Positions 43,437 to 50,486 of a DNA stretch of 64,000 bases are shown piece after piece. Both the position numbers and the translations under genes were made by a program. The DNA comes from PALSA-612 sp035652235 (GTDB lineage Bacteria; Actinomycetota; Thermoleophilia; Gaiellales; Gaiellaceae). Under the pieces are notes generated by a model that had not been told where the DNA came from, searched no databases, and worked only from the letters and a program-made list of their open reading frames with translations. Each line of letters starts with the position of its first letter. The first letter of the stretch is position 1. The stretch is taken from positions 34,731-98,730 of the forward strand of contig DASREE010000035.1 in NCBI GenBank assembly GCA_035652235.1, written 5' to 3'.

Positions 43437-44303
43437 GTGAAGCACGCTCTCGTCGCTCTCGTCGCGGCGCTCGTCGCGGCGTTCGCGGCGCACGCGGTCG
43501 CGGCCGGCCGCGCCGCATCCCAGCGTTCGTCGAAGGTGCCGCAGCGGATCGTGTCGCTCTCGCCCACGGCGACCGAGACCCTGTTCGCGATCGGAGCCGG
43601 GAAGCAGGTGATCGCGGTCGACGACCAGTCGGACTACCCGAAGAACGCCCCACGCACGACCCTGTCCGGCTTCACCCCGAACGTCGAGGCGATCGCCGCC
43701 TACCGGCCCGACCTCGTCGTCATCTCGTACTCGCCGAACAACCTGGCTGCCACGCTCCGCCGTGTGGGCGTGCGCGTCCTGCTGCAGGAGCCGGCGACGA
43801 CCCTTGCCGGCGCGTACGCGCAGATGCTCCAGCTCGGCCGGGTGACAGGCCACCTGGCGGCGGCCAAGTCGCTGGTCGGGCACATGAAGGCGCGGATCGC
43901 GCGGCTCGTCCGGTCGGCGCCGAAGGAGCCGCTGACGGTGTACGACGAGCTCACCCCGGACTACTACTCGGCCACCTCGGCCTCGATCATCGGGGCCGTG
44001 CTCAAGCTGTTCGGGCTGCGCAACATCGCCGACGCGGCGGCCTCGAACGGCGCTCAGGCCGTGCAGCTCTCGGCCGAGTACATCGTCGGCTCGAACCCCG
44101 ACCTGATCATCCTCGCGGACACGCGCTGCTGCGGGCAGAGCGTGGCCAAGGTGGAGGAGCGGGCCGGCTGGGGCACGATCACGGCCGTCCGCCGGGGCAC
44201 GATCGCCGTCATCGACGACTCGATCGCCTCCCGGTGGGGTCCGCGGCTCGTCAACTTCGTCAACGCGGTGGCGAGCGCCCTCAGGACGATCGCCGGCCGC
44301 TAG
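43437..44303 (+). CDS. btuF: Cobalamin/corrinoid ABC transporter substrate-binding protein
   Basis: The 288-aa BtuF/FecB-type protein has IVSLSPTATETLFAIGAGKQ, the GFTPNVEAIAAYRPDLVV hinge block and a C-terminal GTITAVRRGTIAVIDD segment. The N-terminus (KHALVALVAALVAAFAAHAV) is a Sec-type signal without a lipobox Cys, unusual for a Gram-positive-type binding protein, so how it stays at the membrane is unclear. A DTRCCGQS pair sits near the binding cleft. GTG 43437 follows GGAAGGAGG. First gene under the riboswitch. Confidence 0.88.
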   Translation: MKHALVALVAALVAAFAAHAVAAGRAASQRSSKVPQRIVSLSPTATETLFAIGAGKQVIAVDDQSDYPKNAPRTTLSGFTPNVEAIAAYRPDLVVISYSPNNLAATLRRVGVRVLLQEPATTLAGAYAQMLQLGRVTGHLAAAKSLVGHMKARIARLVRSAPKEPLTVYDELTPDYYSATSASIIGAVLKLFGLRNIADAAASNGAQAVQLSAEYIVGSNPDLIILADTRCCGQSVAKVEERAGWGTITAVRRGTIAVIDDSIASRWGPRLVNFVNAVASALRTIAGR

Positions 44304-44308
44304 CTCGC

Positions 44309-45400
44309 GTGGCGCACACCGCCGCCCCGCTGCCGCTGACCGAAGCCGCGCGCGCCTCGGCGCGCCGGCTTCGCGTCCGCGGCGGGTCGTGGCCCTGGCT
44401 TGCAGCCGGGGTCGCCTTCGTCCTCGCCGCGCTCGTCGTCGGCGTCTCCGTCGGCCCGTTCCCGGTCGGCCTGGGCGACGTGGTCGGCTCGGCGCTCTCG
44501 CACGTGCCGTTCCTCGGGCTGCGTTCGCACCTGTCTGCACAGGAGTCGGCGGTGCTCTGGCAGCTGCGCCTGCCCCGCGTCGTGCTCGGGCTGCTTGTCG
44601 GGGCGATGCTGTCGACCGCAGGCGCGGCCTACCAGGGCGTCTTCCGCAACCCGCTCGTCGACCCGTACCTCCTCGGCGTCGCGGCCGGCGCCGGCCTCGG
44701 AGCGACGCTCATGATCGCGTACGCGCCGGGGCAGGCGTTCGGCGGCGACCTCCTGCCGCTGGCGGCGTTCGCGGGCGGTGCCTGCGCGGTCGTCGTCGCC
44801 TACTCGATCGGCCGCGTGGCCGGCTCGCGGGCCTCGGCGTCGCTCGCGCTTGCCGGGGTGACCGTGACCGCCTTCCTGACGGCCATCCAGACGTTCGTCC
44901 AGCAGCAGCACTCGGACACGCTGCAGACGGTCTACTCCTGGATCCTCGGCAGCCTGGACACCGCGGGCTGGCACGACGTGCTCCTGCTCCTGCCGTATGC
45001 GTGCGTCAGCGCCGCCGTCCTGCTCCTGCACCGGCGCGTGCTGGACGTGATGGTGCTCGGCGACGACGAGGCGGCCAGCCTCGGGCTCGACGTCGCCCGC
45101 GTGCGGCTGCTCCTCGTCGCCGGCGCCACCCTGGGCACGGCGGCGGCCGTCGCCGTCAGCGGCCTGATCGGCTTCCTCGGCATCATCGTCCCGCACTTCG
45201 TCCGGCTCGTTGCCGGCGGGAGCTATCGGATCGTGCTGCCGCTCTCGCTGCTCGTCGGTGGCGGTTTCCTCGCGCTCGCGGACGTGCTGGCGCGAACCGT
45301 CCTCTCCCCCCAGGAGCTGCCGATCGGCGTGGTCACGGCCTTCTTCGGCGCGCCCTTCTTCGCCGTCGTCCTGCGCACGAGCCGCAAGGCGGCGCCGTGA
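44309..45400 (+). CDS. btuC: Corrinoid/iron-type ABC transporter permease (BtuC/FecCD family)
   Basis: The 363-aa protein has about ten membrane helices and family motifs: LPRVVLGLLVGAMLSTAGAA, YQGVFRNPLVDPYLLGVAAG, GDDEAASLGLDVARVRLL (the cytoplasmic coupling helix for the ATPase), and SGLIGFLGIIVPHFVRLVAG. GTG 44309 lies 5 nt after the btuF stop. It overlaps the ATPase gene by 4 nt. Confidence 0.93.
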   Translation: MAHTAAPLPLTEAARASARRLRVRGGSWPWLAAGVAFVLAALVVGVSVGPFPVGLGDVVGSALSHVPFLGLRSHLSAQESAVLWQLRLPRVVLGLLVGAMLSTAGAAYQGVFRNPLVDPYLLGVAAGAGLGATLMIAYAPGQAFGGDLLPLAAFAGGACAVVVAYSIGRVAGSRASASLALAGVTVTAFLTAIQTFVQQQHSDTLQTVYSWILGSLDTAGWHDVLLLLPYACVSAAVLLLHRRVLDVMVLGDDEAASLGLDVARVRLLLVAGATLGTAAAVAVSGLIGFLGIIVPHFVRLVAGGSYRIVLPLSLLVGGGFLALADVLARTVLSPQELPIGVVTAFFGAPFFAVVLRTSRKAAP

Positions 45401-46176
45401 CCGCCGTCGCGCTCCGCTGCCTGTCCGTCGTCGTCGACGGCGCGCGCATCCTCGACGGCGTGAGCGGCACGGTCGAGGCGGGGGAGTGGGTGACGGTGAT
45501 CGGGCCGAACGGCGCCGGCAAGAGCACGCTGCTGCGCGCGGTCGCCGGGCTCGTCGCCGCAGACGGCGGGCTCGAGATCGGCGGGGAGGACGGGCGCGCC
45601 CTCGGCCGGCGTGCCTGGGCGCGTCGCGTCGCCCTCGTCCCGCAGGCGCCGTACCTGCCGCCGGAGATGACCGTCGGCCAGTACGTGCTGCTCGGGCGGA
45701 CGCCGCACCTCGGCTACTTCGGTCGGGAGTCGGCGCGCGACCTGCAGGCGGCGGACGCGGCCCTTGTCAGGCTCGACCTCGTGCATCTCGCCGGCCGGCG
45801 CCTCGCCACCTTGAGCGGCGGCGAGCGCCAGCGCGCCGTGCTCGCGCGGGCGCTCGCGCAGGAGGCCCCGATCCTGCTGCTCGACGAGCCGACGAGCGCG
45901 CTCGACGTGGGCCGCGGCCAGCAGGCGCTCGAGCTTGTGGACGCGCTCCGGCGCGAGCAGGGCCTGACCGTGCTCGCGGCGATGCACGACCTCACGCTCG
46001 CCGGCCAGTACGCCGACCGGCTCTTCCTGCTCGACGGCGGCCGCGTCGTCGCCGCCGGCCCCGTGCCGGAGGTGCTGCGCGGCGATCTCGTCGCGAGGCA
46101 CTACGGGGCTGCGGTCGGCGTGCTCGAGCATCCGCAGCTCGGGCTCGTCGTCGTGCCGACGCGCGGGCGCGGCTGA
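45397..46176 (+). CDS. btuD: Corrinoid/iron-type ABC transporter ATPase
   Basis: The 259-aa ATPase has Walker A VIGPNGAGKSTLLRAVAG, a Q-loop VALVPQAPYLPPEM, the signature LSGGERQRAVLARALAQ, Walker B ILLLDEPTSALDV and the H-loop AAMHDLTLAGQYADRL. It completes a BtuFCD-type importer controlled by the cobalamin riboswitch. The sequence is also close to haem/siderophore ATPases; the riboswitch decides for corrinoids. Confidence 0.93.
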   Translation: MTAVALRCLSVVVDGARILDGVSGTVEAGEWVTVIGPNGAGKSTLLRAVAGLVAADGGLEIGGEDGRALGRRAWARRVALVPQAPYLPPEMTVGQYVLLGRTPHLGYFGRESARDLQAADAALVRLDLVHLAGRRLATLSGGERQRAVLARALAQEAPILLLDEPTSALDVGRGQQALELVDALRREQGLTVLAAMHDLTLAGQYADRLFLLDGGRVVAAGPVPEVLRGDLVARHYGAAVGVLEHPQLGLVVVPTRGRG

Positions 46177-46271
46177 CCCGGGACCGTCGCCGCGCCTCTG
46201 TCTCGACCGTCCCCCGGCTTCCGCCGTGGTCGTGTGCGTGACCACCCGCGACCCCCAGCCACCCTCTCGTA

Positions 46272-46296
46272 GCCAAGTAACAGTCTGTTACTTGGC
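46272..46296 (+). promoter_or_regulatory. 25-bp perfect palindrome (TetR-operator-like)
   Basis: The half-site GCCAAGTAACAG is mirrored exactly around a single central T. Its centre contains GTAACAG-T-CTGTTAC, similar in style to TetR-family operators. It lies in the btuD/cinA intergenic region; no TetR gene is near. Confidence 0.65.
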
Positions 46297-46340
46297 GAGA
46301 CGACGGAGGTGGGTGCGGTGGAGAGCCGGCCGCCGGAGCC

Positions 46341-46362
46341 TTGCAACAGACTGTCACTTGGC
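46341..46362 (+). promoter_or_regulatory. Degenerate second copy of the palindrome
   Basis: It shares AACAG-N-CTGT-C-ACTTGGC with the right half of the palindrome 66 bp upstream (one mismatch); the left half is degenerate. Confidence 0.5.
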
Positions 46363-46422
46363 TTGCGAGGGTCGTGGCTGCGGGCCCGGGGCCGCAGGGC
46401 GTCTCCCCGCAGGGCGCCTCCC

Positions 46423-46428
46423 TATACT
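46423..46428 (+). promoter_or_regulatory. -10 box of the CinA-like gene (leaderless)
   Basis: TATACT ends 9 nt before GTG 46438. Confidence 0.5.
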
Positions 46429-46437
46429 CGGGCAGCG

Positions 46438-47151
46438 GTGGCGACCGCTGCGATCCTGACGATCGGCGACGAGCTGCTCGCGGGCGACGTCGCGAACACG
46501 AACGGCGCCTGGCTCGCGCAGCGGCTCGAGGCGGCCGGGGTGCTCGTTCGCCTGATCGCGGTGCTGCCCGACGACGTGGACGAGGTGGCCCGTTTCGTCG
46601 GCCTGCACGCGGCCCGTGTGGATGTCGTGCTCGTCACGGGTGGTCTCGGGGGGACGCCGGACGACGTGACACGCGAGGCGATCGCGGCGGCGTTCGGGGT
46701 GCCGCAGGTCGAGTACCCGGAGGTCGCCGCCCGGCTGCGCGAGCGCTTCTCGCGCGACCCCGACTACGTCGCGCCGTGGGCGCGGCTGCCCGCCGGGAGC
46801 CGGCCGCTCGACAACCCGCTCGGCGGCGCGCCCGGCTTCGTGCGCGGCAACGTCTACGTGCTGCCGGGCCTGCCCGCCGAGATGGAGGCGATGTACGAGA
46901 CGATTGCGGGCGAGCTCGCCGGCGGCCCGCCGATCCGGTCGTGGCGGCGGACGTACGCGACGACCGAGAGCCGAATCGTCTCCGTCCTGCGCGAGCTCGA
47001 GCGTCGGCATCCGCTCGTCCACGTCGGCTCCTACCCGAGCTTCCGGCCCGAGGGCAGCGAGGTCGAGGTCGTGCTCAAGTCGAGCGACGCCGCCGCGTTC
47101 GCGGCCGCCTGCGCCTGGGCGGAGACGGCGCTCGACCTCGCCACCCGCTGA
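46438..47151 (+). CDS. CinA N-terminal/molybdopterin-binding (MoCF) domain protein
   Basis: The 237-aa protein has the CinA/COG1058 start AAILTIGDELLAGDVANTNG and the VDVVLVTGGLGGTPDDVTREA block. The NPLGGAPGFVRGNVYVLPGLPAEM segment follows. It lacks the C-terminal nicotinamide-nucleotide amidohydrolase domain of full-length CinA, so it is a stand-alone COG1058 protein, possibly an ADP-ribose or nucleotide pyrophosphatase-type enzyme. Two copies of a palindrome lie upstream. Confidence 0.82.
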   Translation: MATAAILTIGDELLAGDVANTNGAWLAQRLEAAGVLVRLIAVLPDDVDEVARFVGLHAARVDVVLVTGGLGGTPDDVTREAIAAAFGVPQVEYPEVAARLRERFSRDPDYVAPWARLPAGSRPLDNPLGGAPGFVRGNVYVLPGLPAEMEAMYETIAGELAGGPPIRSWRRTYATTESRIVSVLRELERRHPLVHVGSYPSFRPEGSEVEVVLKSSDAAAFAAACAWAETALDLATR

Positions 47152-47225
47152 GCCGCGTGCCTTCGTCCCCGTTCGGGGGTCCGCTGTGCTGGCTGGGCCG
47201 CCGATCCACCCAACGTGGGACGCCG

Positions 47226-47231
47226 TACTCT
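47226..47231 (+). promoter_or_regulatory. -10 box of the flippase-like gene (leaderless)
   Basis: TACTCT ends 7 nt before GTG 47239. It supports this start over GTG 47215. Confidence 0.45.
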
Positions 47232-47238
47232 CGTCTCG

Positions 47239-48159
47239 GTGGCCGTCGCGCTCGCGGCGGTGGGCGTGTTCGCCCTCGTCGGCATCTCGAGCGGCCACAA
47301 AGCGCTCGCGGCCGCTGTCAGCCCCGACTGGGGCCTCGCGACCGTCTCTCTTTTCCTGGCGGCCGCCGTGCAGCCCTTCCGCGCGCTCGCCTGGTCGACG
47401 ACGCTTCGCGCTCCGGTCGGCTTCCGCGCGCTGTACGCCTCGAGCTCGATCGGCTCGCTGCTCGACACCATCCTTCCGGGGCGGCTCGGAGAGGCCTCGA
47501 AGGCGGCCGTCCTGCGCGTAACGACCGGCAGCCGCTGGCCCGGCTTCCCGCGGGCGGCCGGCAGCCTGCTCTGCTCGCACATGCTGGAGGCGTGCGCCTT
47601 CACGACCGTCGGCGCGGGCGCCGCCGTCGTGCTCCCGCTCCCCGGCTGGGCGCGGGTCGGGCTCGGCGCCGGCTGCGGTCTGTCCACGGCGGCGATCGGC
47701 GCCTCGGCGCTCCTGCACGGCAAGCTCGGCCACCGGCTTCCGCGCGCGCTCGACCGCTTCTTCGCCGGCGCCTCGGCTCCACCGCGGGTGCTCGTGCGGG
47801 CGGCGGGAATCCTGCTCGCAACCTGGATCGTGCGCTGGTTCGCCATCTTGCTCATGCTGCACTCGCTCGGTGTCAGGGCCGGCGTCGGGACCGCGCTCCT
47901 GTACATGATCGTGACCGGCCTGGCGAACACGGCGCCGCTTCTTCCGGGGAACGTCGGCCTCTACCAGGGGGCGGCGATCGGCGCCCTCGCCATGGCCGGG
48001 GTCTCCGGCACGCAGGCCTCGGCGGTGAGCCTCGTCGCGCCGGTGTTCGCGACGCTCGGCACCGCGATCGCGGCCGCCGTCGGCCTGGCGCTGTTCGGCC
48101 GCCGCGCCTTCGACCTCTCGCGCGCCGCCGTCCTGCGCTCCGAGCCGACGTCCGCCTGA
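47239..48159 (+). CDS. Lysylphosphatidylglycerol synthase transmembrane (flippase-like, UPF0104) protein
   Basis: The 306-aa protein has about seven or eight hydrophobic segments. It also has the family motif region LYASSSIGSLLDTILPGRLGE, with the conserved P-G-R-x-G-E, and LLPGNVGLYQGAAIGALA. This corresponds to the N-terminal flippase half of MprF. A separately encoded DUF2156 enzyme at 7304 could be the synthase half. Lipid substrate unknown. Confidence 0.78.
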   Translation: MAVALAAVGVFALVGISSGHKALAAAVSPDWGLATVSLFLAAAVQPFRALAWSTTLRAPVGFRALYASSSIGSLLDTILPGRLGEASKAAVLRVTTGSRWPGFPRAAGSLLCSHMLEACAFTTVGAGAAVVLPLPGWARVGLGAGCGLSTAAIGASALLHGKLGHRLPRALDRFFAGASAPPRVLVRAAGILLATWIVRWFAILLMLHSLGVRAGVGTALLYMIVTGLANTAPLLPGNVGLYQGAAIGALAMAGVSGTQASAVSLVAPVFATLGTAIAAAVGLALFGRRAFDLSRAAVLRSEPTSA

Positions 48160-48174
48160 GCCGCCCGCCCGGCC

Positions 48175-48202
48175 GTGCCGCCGCCGGGTCGCGCGGCGGC
48201 AC
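48175..48202 (+). terminator. Stem-loop before uvrD/pcrA
   Basis: A 10-bp perfect stem (GTGCCGCCGC with its complement) encloses an 8-nt loop, right after the flippase-like gene. No T-run follows. Confidence 0.45.
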
Positions 48203-48207
48203 CCGGG

Positions 48208-48213
48208 TAGCAT
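48208..48213 (+). promoter_or_regulatory. -10 box of uvrD/pcrA (leaderless)
   Basis: TAGCAT ends 8 nt before ATG 48222. Confidence 0.45.
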
Positions 48214-48221
48214 CGGGAACG

Positions 48222-50381
48222 ATGGCCGTCGTCAGCCCCGACCGCTACCTGGAGGGCCTCAACCCGGCGCAGCGTAAAGCCGTGCTCGCGACGGAGGGGC
48301 CGCTGCTCGTCGTCGCCGGCGCCGGCTCCGGCAAGACGCGGGTGCTGACGCATCGCGTCGCGCACCTGATCGCGGCGTGCGGCGTGCAGCCCCAGGAGAT
48401 CCTCGCCATCACGTTCACGAACAAGGCGGCGGGCGAGATGCGCACGCGGCTCGAGGGCCTCCTCGGCGGCACGGCGCGCGCGATCTGGATCCTCACCTTC
48501 CACGCCGCCTGCGGGCGCATCCTGCGCCGCGAGGCGCAGCGCCTCGGCTACCGGTCGAACTTCACGATCTACGACCAGGCCGACCAGATCCGGCTGACGA
48601 AGGCGTGCCTCGAGGAGCTCGAGCGCGACCCGAAGCGCTTCGTGCCGCGCGGCATCCACGCGCAGATCTCGAACGCGAAGAACCAGCTCGTCTCGCCGGA
48701 CGAGTACTCGGCCCGCGTCTCCTCCTTCTACGACCAGACCGTCGCGGACGTGTACCAGCTCTACCAGCGGCGGCTGCACGCCTCGAACGCCGTCGACTTC
48801 GACGACCTGCTGATGCTCACGGTGGAGGTGCTCGAGCGCTTTCCGGAGGCGGCCGGGCGCTGGCGGAAGGCGTTCCGCTACGTGCTCGTCGACGAGTACC
48901 AGGACACGAACCACGCCCAGTACCGGCTGCTGCAGCTGCTCGCCCGCGACCACCGGAACGTGTGCGCCGTCGGCGACCCCGACCAGGCGATCTACGCCTT
49001 CCGCGGGGCGGACATCCGCAACGTGCTCGAGTTCGAGCGCGACTTCCCGGGCGCGCGGACGATCGCGCTCGAGCAGAACTACCGCTCGACAAACACGATC
49101 CTGCGCGGCGCGAACGCGGTCATCGCGCACAACCGGGAGCGCAAGGAGAAACGGCTGTGGTCGGAGCTCGGCGAGGGCGACCCGATCCGCGTGCTCGAGG
49201 TGGAGGACGAGCACGCGGAGGCGCGCTTCGTCGCCGCCGAGCTGGCGGCGCTGCTCGAGGGGGGCTACTCGGGCCGCGACGTCGCCGTCTTCTACCGGAC
49301 GAACGCGCAGTCGCGGGTGCTGGAGGACGTGCTCGTCCGCCAGGGCGTCCCGTACCAGGTCGTCGGCGGCCCCCGCTTCTACGAGCGCGCCGAGATCAAG
49401 GACGCGATCGCCTACCTCCGGGTGGTCGACAACCCCGCCGACTCCGTCTCGCTCCTGCGCATCGCCAACCGCCCCCGCCGCGGGCTCGGCGACGCGAGCC
49501 TGGCACGGCTCGGAAGCTGGGCGGACACGTACGCGGCGACCCTGTTCGAGGCGCTCGGGAACGCCGACGCGGCCGGCCTCGGCCCCGCCCAGGCGCGGGC
49601 CGCCGAGTCGCTGAGGACGCTCCTGCAGTCGCTCGCGGCGCAGGCGCAGGAGCTCTCCGTCCCCGAGCTCGTCGAGCGGGTGCTCGACCAGTCGGGCTAC
49701 CTGGAGGCGCTCGAGGCCGAGCGGACGATCGAGGCGCGCGGGCGGATCGAGAACCTGCAGGAGCTCGTCGGCGTCGCGCGCGAGTACGCCGAGCGGACGG
49801 AGGGGCCGACGCTGTCCGGCTTCCTGCAGGAGTTGTCGCTCACGTCCGACCAGGACGCGATGCGCGAGGAGGAGAGCCTGGTCACGCTGATGACGCTGCA
49901 CAACGCGAAAGGGCTCGAGTTCGCCGCCGTGTTCATGGTCGGCATGGAGGAGGGGATTTTCCCGCACTCGCGCTCGATCGAGGAGCAGGCGATCGAGGAG
50001 GAGCGGCGTCTCGCCTACGTCGGCATGACCCGGGCGAAGGAGCGCCTGACGCTGACGCACGCGTCCACCCGCTCCCTGTGGGGAGGGCGGGCGCACAACC
50101 TCCCGTCGCGCTTCCTCGACGAGCTGCCGCAGGGGGAGATCGTGCGCGAGCGCCTGCGGCCTGCGTCCTGGGCGGGCTATGGCGCGCCGGCGAGCTCCAC
50201 CGTCCAGCTGCGGACTCACCTGCCTGCGCTCGCGACCGGCGACTCGGTTCGGCATGGGACGCTCGGCGAGGGCGTCGTCGTCGGCGTCGAGCCGGGCGGC
50301 ATCGTCACCGTCCGCTTCGCGGACGACGGTGCCGAGCGGAAGCTGATGCTCGAGTACGCGCCGCTGGAGAAGATCGCGTGA
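48222..50381 (+). CDS. pcrA: UvrD/PcrA-type superfamily 1 DNA helicase
   Basis: The 719-aa helicase unwinds DNA in excision and mismatch repair. Seen: LNPAQRKAV (Q motif), Walker A AGAGSGKT (residues 32-39), ITFTNKAAGEM, the VDEYQDTNHAQY Walker B near 223, GDPDQAIYAFRGADIRN, EQNYRST, VTLMTLHNAKGLEF, and RRLAYVGMTRAKERLTL. A C-terminal Tudor-like segment (GTLGEGVVVGVEPGGIVTV) is present as in PcrA. With uvrA and uvrB it makes this window rich in excision repair, but no LexA box is visible here. Confidence 0.96.
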   Translation: MAVVSPDRYLEGLNPAQRKAVLATEGPLLVVAGAGSGKTRVLTHRVAHLIAACGVQPQEILAITFTNKAAGEMRTRLEGLLGGTARAIWILTFHAACGRILRREAQRLGYRSNFTIYDQADQIRLTKACLEELERDPKRFVPRGIHAQISNAKNQLVSPDEYSARVSSFYDQTVADVYQLYQRRLHASNAVDFDDLLMLTVEVLERFPEAAGRWRKAFRYVLVDEYQDTNHAQYRLLQLLARDHRNVCAVGDPDQAIYAFRGADIRNVLEFERDFPGARTIALEQNYRSTNTILRGANAVIAHNRERKEKRLWSELGEGDPIRVLEVEDEHAEARFVAAELAALLEGGYSGRDVAVFYRTNAQSRVLEDVLVRQGVPYQVVGGPRFYERAEIKDAIAYLRVVDNPADSVSLLRIANRPRRGLGDASLARLGSWADTYAATLFEALGNADAAGLGPAQARAAESLRTLLQSLAAQAQELSVPELVERVLDQSGYLEALEAERTIEARGRIENLQELVGVAREYAERTEGPTLSGFLQELSLTSDQDAMREEESLVTLMTLHNAKGLEFAAVFMVGMEEGIFPHSRSIEEQAIEEERRLAYVGMTRAKERLTLTHASTRSLWGGRAHNLPSRFLDELPQGEIVRERLRPASWAGYGAPASSTVQLRTHLPALATGDSVRHGTLGEGVVVGVEPGGIVTVRFADDGAERKLMLEYAPLEKIA

Positions 50382-50394
50382 TCGAGGTGCGTCG

Positions 50395-50486
50395 GCGTCG
50401 TATCCCCGCGCAAGAGCGATCGCGCTCGCCAACGCCTGCTCGGCCGTGGGCGAGGCGCTCCAGACAACCGCGATCCGCTGCAGCAT
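50395..50486 (-). pseudogene. Universal stress protein relic (N-terminal 31 codons)
   Basis: Starting at ATG 50486, which overlaps the stop of the NuoL-like gene (TGATG), the frame encodes MLQRIAVVWSASPTAEQALA and continues to GYDAD. This matches the first 31 residues of the USP at 55688 (MFHRILVAWDGSRPARRALD, then RRYDAD). Similarity ends at about 50395, only 14 bp from the pcrA stop, and the frame then runs antisense into pcrA. The remaining roughly 110 codons are missing. Confidence 0.75.

Noticed and set aside
47215..47238. GTG 47215 as start of the flippase-like gene
   Set aside because: The -10-like TACTCT lies between it and GTG 47239, and the shorter protein begins directly at the first hydrophobic segment.
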